From Nannocystis pusilla (GTDB lineage Bacteria > Myxococcota_A > Polyangia > Nannocystales > Nannocystaceae): a DNA stretch of 64,000 nt. The position numbers and the translations under genes are program-made. The notes under the pieces are model-generated. The model worked only from the letters and a program-made list of their open reading frames with translations, was not told the origin of the DNA and searched no databases. Positions 1 to 9,359 of the stretch are shown in pieces (position 1 is the stretch's first letter; each line of letters opens with the position of its first letter). The stretch is from assembly GCF_026626665.1 (NCBI RefSeq), contig NZ_JAPNKE010000002.1, forward strand, positions 3,821,168 to 3,885,167. Direction: 5' to 3'.

Positions 1-488
1 CGCTGGATCAGCTCGACCGGGTCGAGGCGGTCGAGCGCGCGGTAGCGCGCCGTCACGTCGTGATCGACCACCACGACCTCCTCGGGGCTCGCGGCGGTGG
101 TCGTCCCGCCGGCGAGGTCGTAGCCGAACGGGGCCATGCGGTCGCGGTAGCGGACGAACACGGTGCCGCTGCCGCTGAACAGCTGCCCGTGGACCGCCAG
201 CGACAGCCGGGCCAGGCGGTCGAGCACGTAGCTGTCGGCCCCGGCGCAGCGCATCAGCAGCGCATGACCGCCGCCGTCGCGACGGGCCCGCTCGATCGTC
301 ATCGTCGGGATCAGCTCGTCGAGGCTGCACTCCTCGCTGTACGCGCCGAGGAACGCCACCAGGCGATCGAGCGACGGGAACGTCACCAGCGTCTCGCGCC
401 CGCACGCCACCCCGCGAGCGTCCGGCGCCAGACCCTGGAGATGAAAGCGCGTCTGTCCGGCGGCGATCGGCTCGAGCAGGGCGGGCAT
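1..488 (-). CDS. Hypothetical protein, C-terminus beyond the left edge
   Basis: An open minus-strand frame begins at an ATG at 488 and runs off the left edge, giving 162 codons without a stop. The protein starts MPALLEPIAAGQTRFHLQGL and has normal codon bias for the window. No signal peptide or membrane segment is visible, and I do not recognise the family. The visible part looks like a soluble alpha/beta protein with a Gly/Thr-rich turn near residue 127. It is transcribed away from the FHA gene at 1073, so the gap between them should hold divergent promoters. Function unknown. Confidence 0.6.
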   Translation of the reverse strand, partial: MPALLEPIAAGQTRFHLQGLAPDARGVACGRETLVTFPSLDRLVAFLGAYSEECSLDELIPTMTIERARRDGGGHALLMRCAGADSYVLDRLARLSLAVHGQLFSGSGTVFVRYRDRMAPFGYDLAGGTTTAASPEEVVVVDHDVTARYRALDRLDPVELIQ

Positions 489-1072
489 CGGGACCGGGAG
501 TGTAGCCGCTCCCCTCGGGACCATCTACGGCGTCGTTTCGGCCGCCAGCCCGCGCGTACAGCGGGATCGCGCTCGCCGCCGTGACCGCGACGACAGCCGG
601 GACCGCGACCGCCACCCCGCGCCCGTCTCCGCGGGGCCGAGCGAGCCCCCGCGGTCCCCGACATCGGCGTCGCCCGACGCATCCACCTCACCAGCCTCGC
701 CGAGACCTCGAGCCTCGCATCGTCCCGCGCTGGCCGGAGATTCCCCGCCTCGCCCTCGGACATGCGCGCCCACCCGACGGATCCTCGGCCCCGATGCCGC
801 GCGACCGATCGGACCGACGCGCCCCTCGAGGCCCTGCGCAGCTCGCGACGCTTCGGTCCGCCTCGGCTTCCGGGTGCCGGTCGATCGCTCGCGCACCCGA
901 CCCTCCGCCGACGCGCTCCGAAAGCCGTGCGCGGCTCGCCCCGACGCCCGGGCCGCCTCGGCGTCCGGGCCCTCGCGGCCTTCCGCCCGGCCCCGCGAAA
1001 CCTCGCCATCTTCGCCCCTGAGGCCCGCAGCAGCCCGCGCGCGGCCTCCGGGCGTGTTAGCATGGCAGTTGC
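489..1072. other. Gene-free divergent intergenic region
   Basis: About 580 bases separate two divergent genes. Open frames exist on both strands, but they encode Arg/Pro/Ala-rich low-complexity translations typical of out-of-frame GC-rich DNA. I see no RNA gene, repeat or clear promoter in it. Confidence 0.5.
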
Positions 1073-2418
1073 TTGTCCCGCCCGAGCAAGCCGCGTCCGC
1101 CGCCGCCGCCTCCGCCTGCCTTGCGTCCGCCGGCAGCCGCGCTCGACACGCCGGCGCGCCCTGGCCCTGGCGACGGCCTCGCCCGCGCCCGGGCCCTCGA
1201 GCACACCGGCGACCACGCCCGCGCCGCCGCCCTGCGCCTCGAGTACGCCCACACCTTGTGCGGCACGGCCCAGCGGATCGCCCTCCTGCGCGAGGGGGCA
1301 GCGCGGCACTCCGGCGCCACCGAGGAGGGCCGCAGCCTCCACCAGGCGCTCGCCGAGACCCTCCTGCGCCACGCCGAATTCATGGAAGACGGCGCCCCGC
1401 GGCGCGCGATCCTCATGGAAGCCGCGCGTGCGCTCGAGGAGGCCGATCAGGGCGCCATCGCCGGCGAGATCTACGAGCGCCTGCACATGCTCCGGCGCGC
1501 CGCCGTCGCCTACGAGCGGGCCGGCGCCGTCACCCAGCTCGAGTACGTGCTCGGCCTCATCGACCGCATCGAGCACGCCGAGGCCGTCCTCCAGCGCGCC
1601 AGCGACGAGATCGACGCCGCCCTGCGCGAGGGTCGGCGGTTCTTCGCCCACGGCCTGCTGCAGGAGCACCTGCAGGATTCGCGGACCACCCGCGGCCCGC
1701 TCGCCCACAGCGGCGCTCCGCTCTTGCGCGCCGCCCTCGCCCGCGTCCAGGCCGACCTCGGCGTCGCCCTCCCGCGCGGCCAGCGGGTCGACCTGCGCTG
1801 GGGGACAGGTCAGGTCACGCGCGTCGTCTTGCGGGCCGACCTGCGGCTCGGGCGCTCGCCCGACGTCGAGCTCAGCCTCGGCGGCGCCGGCCTCTCGCGC
1901 GAGCACGCCGCCTTGCGGCTCGAGGCCATCGCCGCCGCCGCGGGCAGCGGCGCCTCCGGCCTCGACGAGGTCGAGCTGGCCGTCGCCCTCGTCGACCTCG
2001 GCTCGCGCGCCGGCACCTTCTGGCGCGGCGAGACCCTCGCGCCCGGCGAGCCCGTCGCCCTCGAGGGCCCCGGCGAGCTCGCCCTCGGCCTGTCCGCTGC
2101 CCGCCTCGAGGTCCACCCGCTCCCGCGCGAGCGCGGCGAGCTCGGCGCCCTCCTGCGCCCGCAGGGCCAGGGCTCTGCCGCCCCGTGGACCCTCTACCTC
2201 CCCGGCGGCGGCCCCTGTGGCTCGCCCCCGACCGCCCGATCCCCGCCGTCCTCGAGCTGCGTCCGCCTTTCATCGCCGTGCGGATCGCCGCCGGCGTGCG
2301 CGCCCAGCTCGGCCAGGAGCCGCTCGGCACCGGCGCCAGCGTCGAGCTCCTCCACGGCGACCGCCTCCACCTCGAGCTGCCCGACGGCCGCCTGACGCTC
2401 GAGATCTCGATGACCTGA
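1073..2418 (+). CDS. FHA-domain protein, interrupted by one frameshift
   Basis: The protein has a Pro-rich N-terminus and a helical middle part rich in Ala/Glu/Arg (TPR-like, residues ~30-200). A forkhead-associated domain follows from about residue 240: LGRSPDVELSL at ~259, then SREHAALRL, then DLGSRAGTFWRG. FHA domains bind phosphothreonine, which suits the Ser/Thr kinase gene directly downstream (2629). Translation starts at a TTG (1073); the exact start is uncertain. The frame breaks at the C-run 2212-2215. Adding one base there continues the protein in the next frame (LWLAPDRPIPAVLELRPPF...) to a stop at 2418, with a sensible C-terminal domain. I read this as a sequencing deletion or very recent mutation. 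Partnership with the kinase is inferred from adjacency. Confidence 0.75.
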
Positions 2419-2628
2419 CCCTTCGGACCTGCCCCCCGAGACCTGTCCTTTCAGACCTTCCCTTTCGCGCCTGTCCCCTCGGACCTGTCCCTTCGCACCT
2501 GTCCTCTCGGCCTTTCCTCGACCTCCCGGCACTGCTCGCCCGCCTCTCTCTCCGCCCTCTCTCCGCCCTCGCGCTCATCCTCCGAATCGTCTCTCCGCCC
2601 TCGCGCCTCACCTGTCTCTTCGACCATC
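2419..2628. repeat. Degenerate array of CCTGTCC-TTCGGA units
   Basis: The spacer between the FHA and kinase genes is built from roughly 18-20-base units that vary around CCTGTCCCTTCGGA. At least six are recognisable between 2425 and 2515; the rest is C/T-rich and degenerate. The units match half-sites of the TGTCC-N4-GGACA repeat seen across the window. No gene is visible here. Confidence 0.6.
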
Positions 2629-3975
2629 ATGCCGATCGAGCCCCTCCGCGGCGACATCCGCGCCGATCCAGCCCTCGACCACCAGCTGCGGGCCGTCCTC
2701 GCGCGCCTCTCCGAGGGGGCCGAGCTGCCGCGCGAGCTGCCGGGCATCGCCGCCCTCGCGCGCCGGCTCGTCGAGGGCGCCCCGGCCCCCGAGATCGATC
2801 GTCAGCTGCGTGACCTCAGCCACGCCGGCTACGTCCGCGGCGCGCTCGTCAGCCTCGCCGCCCACCTGCGCCTGCGCCCGCGGCCTGACCTCGTCCTCGT
2901 CCTCGCGCGCGAGCTGTGCGACGCCCTCGCGCCCGACCTCGGCGTCGAGCTCGCGCGCGCCGCTCTCGCCTTGCCCGAGGTCGAGGACAGCCGCTGGCAG
3001 CCGACCGGCGCCTACGCGGCCGCCAACCTGCTCCTCGGCGACACCCTCCTCGACCGCGGCGACCCGCTCGGCGCCCTGCGTCACTTCGAGGCCCTGCTCG
3101 CCGTCGACATCGACCACGCCCGCGCCCTGCGCGGCTGGAGCACCGCCCAGCGCCGCCTCGGTCGCGGGGGCGCCCACGCCAGCCGCGGCCTCGCCCTCCT
3201 CGAGGGTCTCGACGCCACCGAGCTCGTCGCCGGCCTCGGCGTCGACCGCTACGAGCTCGGCCGCCCGCTCGGTCGCGGTCGCCACGCCGTCGTCTATCAG
3301 GCCTTCGACCGCCGCGTCGGCCGCGACGTCGCCATCAAGCGCCTCGTCGCCGAGGGCAGCGACGGCCGGCTCGTCAGCGCCCGCTTCTTCGCCGAGGCCC
3401 GCACCCTCGCGCGCGTCCGCAGCCCGCACGTCATCGCCCTCCTCGACGTCCAGCCCGCGCACCGCTTCGTCGCGCTCGGCCTGTGCCGCGGCGGCAACCT
3501 GCGCGTCGCCGTGCGCAAGCGCCTGCTCGGCCCCGCCGACCTCCCGCGGGTCGGCGCCCAGATCGTCAGCGCCCTGCGGGCCGTGCACGCCGCCGGCGCC
3601 GTCCACCGCGACATCAAGCCGGCCAACATCCTCGTCCGCGAGGCCCGCGAAGGCTCGCCCGTCGCCCTCGCCGACTTCGGCCTCGCCCTCGCCGACCCGC
3701 GCTCCGGCAGCGGCCACGCCGGCACCCTCCGCTACCTCGCCCCCGAGCTGCGCAGCCCCGGCCCGGCCGCCCGCGCCACCCCGGCCTCCGACCTCTTCAG
3801 CGCCGGCGTCGTCCTGCTCGAGCTCGCCCTCCACCCGCAACCGCTCCCCGCCGTGTTCGACCAGATCGGCGCCGCCGCCTTCGACCCCGAAGAACATGTC
3901 CCGAAGGACCTGCCCGAAGGCTGGACCGACCGCCTCGTCCGCATGCTCGGCCCCGACCCCGCCGCCCGCGGCTGA
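2629..3975 (+). CDS. Hanks-type serine/threonine protein kinase
   Basis: Cytoplasmic protein kinase of 448 residues. The first ~200 residues are helical and TPR-like. The kinase domain starts at about residue 205 (YELGRPLGRGRHAVVYQAF, glycine loop). The catalytic Lys is in DVAIKRL, the catalytic loop is HRDIKPAN at ~326, the Mg-binding DFG is in LADFGLAL, and the activation segment ends GTLRYLAPE. All catalytic residues are present, so it should be active. The C-lobe is short and ends soon after a segment EEHVPKDLPEGW, encoded by a copy of the dispersed TGTCC repeat (3895-3921). There is no membrane segment, so input probably comes through the N-terminal helical region. The FHA protein upstream is a natural substrate or partner (inference). 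Confidence 0.9.
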   Translation: MPIEPLRGDIRADPALDHQLRAVLARLSEGAELPRELPGIAALARRLVEGAPAPEIDRQLRDLSHAGYVRGALVSLAAHLRLRPRPDLVLVLARELCDALAPDLGVELARAALALPEVEDSRWQPTGAYAAANLLLGDTLLDRGDPLGALRHFEALLAVDIDHARALRGWSTAQRRLGRGGAHASRGLALLEGLDATELVAGLGVDRYELGRPLGRGRHAVVYQAFDRRVGRDVAIKRLVAEGSDGRLVSARFFAEARTLARVRSPHVIALLDVQPAHRFVALGLCRGGNLRVAVRKRLLGPADLPRVGAQIVSALRAVHAAGAVHRDIKPANILVREAREGSPVALADFGLALADPRSGSGHAGTLRYLAPELRSPGPAARATPASDLFSAGVVLLELALHPQPLPAVFDQIGAAAFDPEEHVPKDLPEGWTDRLVRMLGPDPAARG

Positions 3976-4032
3976 CGTGGCCCTTCGCACATGTCCTCTC
4001 CGACCTTTCCCTTCGGACCTGTCCCTCGCACC
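3976..4032. repeat. Intergenic copies of the TGTCC/GGACA repeat
   Basis: The short gap between the kinase stop and the next start consists almost wholly of repeat half-sites: ACATGTCC, then CCTTTCCCTTCGGACCTGTCCC. It belongs to the family described under findings. Confidence 0.6.
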
Positions 4033-4662
4033 ATGCGCCGCCTCGCCCCGCTCCTCGCGCTCCTCCTCGCCTGCGAGGAGCTGCCGCGCACCTACAGCAG
4101 CGCCGGCCCGGCCCAGCTGCTGTTCGCCGACCGCTTCGACGGCCCCGAGCTCGGCCCCTCGTGGAAATCGACCGGCCCGGGCGCGCGCCTCGAGAGCGGC
4201 GAGCTCGTCACCGAGGGCCTGCGCAACCACCCCCTGTGGCTGACCCTGCCGCTGCCTGACAACGTGCGCGTCGAGTTCGACGCCCGCGCCGCCACCGACG
4301 AGGGCGACATCAAGGTCGAGCTCGCGGGCGACGGCAAGAGCTTCGCGCGCAGCGCCAGCTACACCGCCACCGGCTACGTCGTCATCTTCGGCGGCTGGAA
4401 CAACACCACCAGCGCGATCGTCCGCCGCGACGAGCACGGCGGCGAACGCAAGACCACCCAGTCGCTCAAGGTCGAGGCCGGCAAGCGCTACCACTTCGCC
4501 ATCACCCGCCGCGACGGCGCGATCCGGTGGGAGCTCGACGGTCAGGAGGTCCTCGCCTACGACGACCCCGAGCCGCTGACCGGCCCCGCCCAGCGCCACT
4601 TCGCCTTCGGCGGCTGGGAGGCCCGCGTCGCCTTCGACAACCTCGAGGTGTTCGCGCTGTGA
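4033..4662 (+). CDS. Lipoprotein with lectin/glucanase-like domain
   Basis: A start at ATG 4033 gives a typical lipoprotein signal (MRRLAPLLALLLAC); an ATG at 3991 would only add repeat-derived residues. The mature ~195 residues look like a concanavalin A-like jelly roll. FADRFDGPELGPSWKS is near the N-terminus, a middle section has GYVVIFGGWNNTTSAIVRR, and the end is HFAFGGWEARVAFDNLEVFAL, a pattern seen in LamG/3-keto-disaccharide hydrolase-like domains. No catalytic Glu pair is obvious, so carbohydrate binding is as likely as hydrolysis. It probably sits on the periplasmic face of a membrane. The kinase gene is close upstream and could be co-transcribed. Confidence 0.75.
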   Translation: MRRLAPLLALLLACEELPRTYSSAGPAQLLFADRFDGPELGPSWKSTGPGARLESGELVTEGLRNHPLWLTLPLPDNVRVEFDARAATDEGDIKVELAGDGKSFARSASYTATGYVVIFGGWNNTTSAIVRRDEHGGERKTTQSLKVEAGKRYHFAITRRDGAIRWELDGQEVLAYDDPEPLTGPAQRHFAFGGWEARVAFDNLEVFAL

Positions 4663-4919
4663 ACGGCCCGGCCTTCACTTCGGGACGTGAAGCACCGAGC
4701 CGGCGCGACGACGACCCAGGCTCCGCCCATCACAGTCGCCAGCCGACCTCACCGCGGACGGCGACGTCCCCGAGTCAGCGCGTCGAGGCGCCAGGCAGTC
4801 ACTCGATGGGAGCGCAGGGACATCACCGCGTCGGATCCAAGCGCCGCCATTGGACCGCGAGCGACCACGCCCGGCCTCGCGGCTCCGGAACTCCGACCGA
4901 TCACCGCTGTCCGGTCCAC

Positions 4920-5578
4920 ATGCGTCCTCCTCGCGCGCTCGTTGCCCTGTTCGTGACTTTCTCGGCTTGTCTCACCGCGGTCGGGTGTACGCCGGCGAGC
5001 GAATCGACGCCCACGCCGACGCCCCCCGCCCGACCGGCGCCACCTCCGAGACCGCGCCGGCGCCCCCCGAATCCGCCCGACCTCCCGACGCCGTCGAACC
5101 AGTGCCTCCCGACACCGTCGAACCAGTGCCTCCCGACGCCGTCGATGCCACACCGACGCCCCCCGACGGCGAGCCGTCGCCCCCCGCCCTCCTCCCGCCA
5201 GATGAGCCCGCACCGGCGAGCGCGGCGCCCGAACCTTCGAAGGAGCTCACGGTGCTCGCCCGGCTCGTCGATCGCAAAAGCGCCCCGGGTTGTGGCGACC
5301 TGCACATCAAGCTCGTGATGCGCTACGAGGTCCTCGAAGTGATCGAGGGGACCTATACCGAGCGCGACCTGTACGTCGCGCACAGCTGCCCGGAGATGGG
5401 CGCGGACCCCTGCCGGAAACTGCCGGGCGAGGGCCTGCGCCGCTTCAAAGCCGGCGATGTCCACCGAATGCGCGTACATCGGCCCAGGTGGGGCTCGTAC
5501 CTCGACCTCTACGCCGACAAGCGACTGCCGCGATACTACGCCCGCTGCGCCAACCTCGTCTCGCCCGAAGCGCCGTGA
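4920..5578 (+). CDS. Hypothetical lipoprotein with a frameshift in its linker
   Basis: ATG 4920 begins a lipoprotein signal (MRPPRALVALFVTFSACLTAVGC). After a Thr/Pro-rich stretch the frame is lost at the six-C run around 5021-5026. One added base joins it to a second frame: TGATSETAPAPPESARPP, a repeated PPDAVEPVPPDTVEP linker, then a globular C-terminal domain to 5578. That domain holds four Cys (GCGDLHIK, HSCPEMGADPC, ARC) that could pair in the periplasm, and ends LYADKRLPRYYARCANLV. I do not recognise the family. The most economical reading is one lipoprotein with a homopolymer indel. Confidence 0.65.
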
Positions 5579-5667
5579 TCGCGCGGCGCGACGGCCCGCC
5601 CCTCACGCTCGCGCGGAGCAGCCCGCCGACCGCAGCCGGCCTCGCGCCATCGCCGAAGCCCCGCCGC

Positions 5668-5937
5668 TCACCCTGCTTCGAAGCCGACCTCGTCGACGTA
5701 GCACCAGAACCACCGCTCGCCCGGCTCGAGCGAGCGGACGATCGCGTGCTGCGTCTCGTGGAAGTGCGCCGTCGCGTGCTTGTTCTTCGACGAGTCGCAG
5801 CAGCCGACCTTGCCGCACGTCATGCACAGCCGCAGGTGGACCCATTCGTCGCCGAGCTTCAGGCACTCCTCGCAGCCGCGGGTGTGCGGGCGGACGTCGT
5901 GGATCTGGTCGAGGTGGTCACAAATCTCTTTCGCCAT
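5668..5937 (-). CDS. UBP-type zinc finger protein
   Basis: An 89-residue protein that is almost entirely a UBP-type zinc finger. The ligands are CDH near the N-terminus, CEEC at ~35, CMTCGKVGCCD at ~54, and a His cluster (HATAHFHETQH), then a Trp-rich end (GERWFWCYVDEVGF). In eukaryotes this fold binds the ubiquitin C-terminus; stand-alone bacterial copies have no established ligand. The gene starts at ATG 5937, 20 bases after the stop of the flavoprotein gene on the same strand, so the two are probably one operon. Such pairs recur in actinobacteria and myxobacteria, from memory of annotated genomes. Confidence 0.9.
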   Translation of the reverse strand: MAKEICDHLDQIHDVRPHTRGCEECLKLGDEWVHLRLCMTCGKVGCCDSSKNKHATAHFHETQHAIVRSLEPGERWFWCYVDEVGFEAG

Positions 5938-5957
5938 GACAGCTCCCTTGCTGGTCC

Positions 5958-7625
5958 TCACTCGGCCAGCGCGCGGTGGATCATCTGCACGCAGATCGAG
6001 CCCTCGCCGACGGCCGAGGCCACGCGCTTCACGTTGCCCGAGCGGACATCGCCGACCGCGAACACGTTGGGCAGGCTCGTCTCGAGCAGGTACGGCGCGC
6101 GTCGCCACGGCCGCTGGGCCAGCTCTGCCGGCGTCAGGTCGGGGCCCGTCTTGACGAAGCCGGCCGGGTCGAGCGCCACGCAGCCCTCGAGCCAGCCCGT
6201 GTTCGGGCGCGCCCCGGCCATCGAGAACACGTGGCGGATCGGCCGCGTCTCGCTCGATCCGTCCTTGCGGTTGACCCACCGGACCTGCTCGAGGCTCGTC
6301 TCGCCGAACATCTCCACGATCTCCGTGTACGGTCGCAGCGTGATCTTCTGGTGCTCCTCGATGCGGCGGATCAGGTAGCGCGACATGCTGTCGGCCAGCC
6401 CGCTCGCGCGCACCAGGATGTGCACGTGGCGCACCGACTCGGCCAGGAACACCGCCGCCTGCCCGGCCGAGTTGCCGCCGCCGACCACGATCACCTCCTC
6501 GCCCGAGCACAGCTGCGCCTCCATCTGCGTCGCCCCGTAGTAGACCCCGTCGCCTTCGAAGCGGTGCAGGTCGGGCACCCCGAGCCGGCGGTACTCCGCG
6601 CCCGTGGCGAGGATGATCGAGCGCGCCTGCACCGAGCCTTGCGCCCCGAGCTCGACCACGTACGGCGTGCGCGAGCAGTCGAGCCGGACCGCCGCCATCG
6701 CCACCGCCACGTGGGCCCCGAACTTCTGCGCCTGCGTCAGCGCGCGGCCGGCCAGCGCCTGTCCCGAGATACCTGTCGGAAAGCCCAGGTAGTTCTCGAT
6801 CTTCGACGACGAGCCCGCCTGCCCGCCCGGCGCGTTGCGCTCGATCACCAGCACGTCGAGCCCCTCCGACGCCGCGTAGACCGCCGCCGCCAGCCCCGCC
6901 GGCCCCGCGCCGATCACCACCACGTCGCGCAGCACGCTGCGGTCGACGTCGGCGTTGAAGCCGAGGCAGCGGGCGACCTCCTCCGTGGTCGGGTTGCGCA
7001 GCACCATGTTGCCGCGGCAGATGATCACCGGCACCTCGTCGACCCCGACCTGGAACTGCTCGAGCAGCCCGGCGACGTCGGCGTCGCGCTCGACGTCGAT
7101 GTACGAGAACGGGTGGCCGTTGCGGGTCAAGAACTCCTTCAGGCGCAGCGTCGCCGGCGAGTGGACCGAGCCGACCAGGACCGCGTCGCTCGCGTTGTGG
7201 GCGATCAGGCTGACGCGGCGGAGGATGAACGCGCGCATCAGCAGCTCGCCGACCTCGGCCTCGACCTGGACGATGTGGCGCAGCCCCTCGCGGTCGACCT
7301 CCAGCAGCTCGCCCGGCTCGCCGACCCGCGCGCGCACCAGGCTCGGGCGGCCGCTCAGCATGTTGATCTCGCCGGTGAACTGCCCCGGCTCGTGGATCAC
7401 CACCGGGTGCTCGACCCCGTCGAAGCCCGGCTGCACCACCTCGAGCGTGCCCGAGAGGACCACGAAGAAGTTGGTGCCGACCTCGCCGTGTTCGAACACG
7501 ATCTCGCCGGCCCGCGTCGGGCGGCGGCGGCCGTAGCGGCACAGCCGGGACTGCTGCGCCGGCGTGAGCCGCGGGAAGGTCGCCTCGCGTCGCTGGGCCG
7601 ACGGATCGTTCGGGAGGGTCGTCAT
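5958..7625 (-). CDS. cNMP-binding, thioredoxin reductase-like FAD oxidoreductase
   Basis: A 555-residue protein with three parts. Residues ~20-140 form a cyclic-nucleotide-binding beta-roll (GEIVFEHGEVGTNFFVVLSGTLEV). Residues ~150-225 look like a thioredoxin/glutaredoxin-fold module without a CxxC. From ~235 there is a TrxB-type FAD/NAD(P)H reductase with VVVIGAGPAGLAAAVYAASEG, the NADPH motif VIVVGGGNSAGQAA, and the C-terminal FAD motif NVFAVGDVRSGNVKR. Where TrxB carries its CxxC, this protein reads VYYGATQMEAQ, so it cannot use the usual disulphide relay. It probably passes electrons to an unknown acceptor under nucleotide control. It lies in an operon with the UBP zinc finger gene. Confidence 0.9.
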   Translation of the reverse strand: MTTLPNDPSAQRREATFPRLTPAQQSRLCRYGRRRPTRAGEIVFEHGEVGTNFFVVLSGTLEVVQPGFDGVEHPVVIHEPGQFTGEINMLSGRPSLVRARVGEPGELLEVDREGLRHIVQVEAEVGELLMRAFILRRVSLIAHNASDAVLVGSVHSPATLRLKEFLTRNGHPFSYIDVERDADVAGLLEQFQVGVDEVPVIICRGNMVLRNPTTEEVARCLGFNADVDRSVLRDVVVIGAGPAGLAAAVYAASEGLDVLVIERNAPGGQAGSSSKIENYLGFPTGISGQALAGRALTQAQKFGAHVAVAMAAVRLDCSRTPYVVELGAQGSVQARSIILATGAEYRRLGVPDLHRFEGDGVYYGATQMEAQLCSGEEVIVVGGGNSAGQAAVFLAESVRHVHILVRASGLADSMSRYLIRRIEEHQKITLRPYTEIVEMFGETSLEQVRWVNRKDGSSETRPIRHVFSMAGARPNTGWLEGCVALDPAGFVKTGPDLTPAELAQRPWRRAPYLLETSLPNVFAVGDVRSGNVKRVASAVGEGSICVQMIHRALAE

Positions 7626-7808
7626 GCGCCGCGCAGTCTACCGCGAACGCGCGGGCTCGCCCGGGCCGCGCGCGATCGTTGCACCCGCACGCCGGACCCG
7701 ACCTTGGTCGGGTTCGGGCGCCCGGCCCGCGCTCGGGCCCCGGCCGCACCCGCGGACCTCGCAGGCGGAGCGCTGCCCCCTGATTGAAAGCCCGCCCTCA
7801 CCGCACTA

Positions 7809-7839
7809 GTACAGCCGCCCCGAAGTTCTTCGAGGGTTG
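7809..7839 (+). repeat. Left terminal inverted repeat of the IS
   Basis: Starts GTACAGCCGCCCCGAAGTTC next to TA at 7807-7808. Its reverse complement is found at the right end with four mismatches. Confidence 0.85.
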
Positions 7840-8163
7840 TTAGGCCTGAGGCGTGAGGACCCACCCGAAGTCCGCGACGAGCGCCTCGAGCAGTGCGTCG
7901 CGGGGGGCGCGGAGGGGAGTCGGTTGCCAGCGGCCCGTGTGGGTGGCCATCTCAAGCTGCCAGATCTGGCCGGCCACGCGGCGCAGGCGAGCGTGCGGGA
8001 TAGGGTCGTTTGAGGGACCGGACTCGAGGGTGATGAGCGCCCCGCGGTGGCGGACGCGGATGTGCGCGAGGTTTGGACGACGGCGAAAGAACTGTTCGAC
8101 GGCGCGAAGGTCGTCGTCCGTGTCGGGGACGGCGCGGCGGGCGGTGGTTCGAGGGCGGCTCAT
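7840..8163 (-). CDS. Small IS-borne protein coupled to the transposase
   Basis: A 107-residue ORF whose ATG (8163) overlaps the transposase stop by four bases (ATGA), so it is probably translated by coupling. It is basic at the N-terminus (MSRPRTTARRAVP) and then contains an alpha/beta segment: LRAVEQFFRRRPNLAHIRVRHRGALITLES, WQLEMATHTGRWQPTP, ending DFGWVLTPQA just inside the left terminal repeat. I do not recognise the family. Its position inside the element suggests an accessory role in transposition or a passenger function; typical IS630 elements are shorter and lack it. Confidence 0.75.
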   Translation of the reverse strand: MSRPRTTARRAVPDTDDDLRAVEQFFRRRPNLAHIRVRHRGALITLESGPSNDPIPHARLRRVAGQIWQLEMATHTGRWQPTPLRAPRDALLEALVADFGWVLTPQA

Positions 8164-9266
8164 GAGGCGAGTCGCCGCTCATTCTGGACGAAGTGGCCGC
8201 GGAAGGTCCAGTTGAACGGGTGGGCCTCCTTGCGGTTCCAGTGCCGGATGAAGCCCCTCACGGCGCGAAGCAACGCGTCGGCGTCGGGGAAGTCGGCGTG
8301 GCGCAGGACGCGACGCTGGAGCAGCGAGAACCAGATCTCGATCTGGTTGACCCACGACGCGTGCAGCGGCGTGTAGACGAAGTGGAACCGGCCGCCGTGA
8401 CGCTTGTTGAAGCGGGCCCAGCGCTCCTCTCGACCATCGTAGTGGATGTTGAGGTTGTCCCAGACGACGTACACGTCGCCGGTCGGGTACTTGCGCGCCA
8501 GGCCCTCCATGAATGCGACGAGGTCCTTGGCTTCGCGCCCTGCCTTGCACTCGCCGAACAGCTCGCCGGTGCGAACATCGAAGGCGCCGAACAGGCACCA
8601 CGTACCACGTCGGATGTACTCGAACTCGAAGCGACCGGCCCGTCCAGGGGCCGGAAGCTTGGTCGGAAACCGGCGTCCGAGTGCTTGCATGCCGGTCTTC
8701 TCGTCGACGCAGATGACATGAGCCTCGTCCGGCGGGTGATGATAGAGGTCGCAGATATGCTGTACTTTGGGACAGAACTCAGGATCGGGGCTGTGCAGCC
8801 ACAACCTCATCTTGTGAGGTCTGAAGTCCTCGTTGCGGAGGATCCTGCCCACCTCGGACACGCTGAGCTTCACGCCCGTCTCGCGCAGCAGCACCTTCGC
8901 CAGGGCCCCGTAGGTCCACGTGGTCTGGTGCTTGACACCGTGGTTTTCCGGCTTGTCGCATGCGAGCTTGATGAGCTCGCACCGCGTTGCCGCGGAGACC
9001 CGCGCTGGACGGCCGCTGCGCGGCAGATCTGCGAGCGTGCTCACCCGGCCGTCCTCGGCGAAGCGCTGGCGCCACTGCCTCACGGTGTCGACGTGGCAGC
9101 CCACTCGCCGAGCAATCTCGGCGTTCGGGAGCCCTTGGGCCGCCAGCAGCACGATCCTGGCTCGCTGAACCAGGCGCGCCTCGATGCAACGACTCCGCGC
9201 CAGCGCCTCCAGCTCCTTGCGGACGGACGGCGCCAGGCGGAGTCGCTGCGCTCTCGGTCCCGGCAC
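8160..9266 (-). CDS. IS630 family transposase
   Basis: A 368-residue transposase. The N-terminal half has a helix-turn-helix of the IS630 type (GLPNAEIARRVGCHVDTVRQWRQRF, then a winged-helix portion TYGALAKVLLRETGVKLSVSEVGRILR). The C-terminal catalytic domain shows the full DDE triad: VICVDEKTG, VVWDNLNIHYDG and WVNQIEIWFS. There is no frameshift and length fits the family. The start was taken at 9266; a slightly downstream start is possible. It catalyses cut-and-paste transposition of the surrounding element at TA sites. Confidence 0.95.
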   Translation of the reverse strand: MPGPRAQRLRLAPSVRKELEALARSRCIEARLVQRARIVLLAAQGLPNAEIARRVGCHVDTVRQWRQRFAEDGRVSTLADLPRSGRPARVSAATRCELIKLACDKPENHGVKHQTTWTYGALAKVLLRETGVKLSVSEVGRILRNEDFRPHKMRLWLHSPDPEFCPKVQHICDLYHHPPDEAHVICVDEKTGMQALGRRFPTKLPAPGRAGRFEFEYIRRGTWCLFGAFDVRTGELFGECKAGREAKDLVAFMEGLARKYPTGDVYVVWDNLNIHYDGREERWARFNKRHGGRFHFVYTPLHASWVNQIEIWFSLLQRRVLRHADFPDADALLRAVRGFIRHWNRKEAHPFNWTFRGHFVQNERRLAS

Positions 9267-9359
9267 ACCAATGAGATCGTTTTCGCGCGCTCTCTATTTC
9301 AAGGCCTACGGCCCCTTCAGCGATGGATCCAGGTGGATCCATGAACCGCCGCCGTCGAT

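Noticed and set aside
383..2116. Long minus-strand open frame opposite the FHA gene
   Set aside because: Gly/Ala/Arg/Asp-rich translation with no domain; the plus strand has a recognisable FHA domain.
2608..4599. Long minus-strand open frame opposite the kinase
   Set aside because: Val/Ala/Gly/Glu-rich antisense image of a GC-rich gene; kinase motifs lie on the plus strand.
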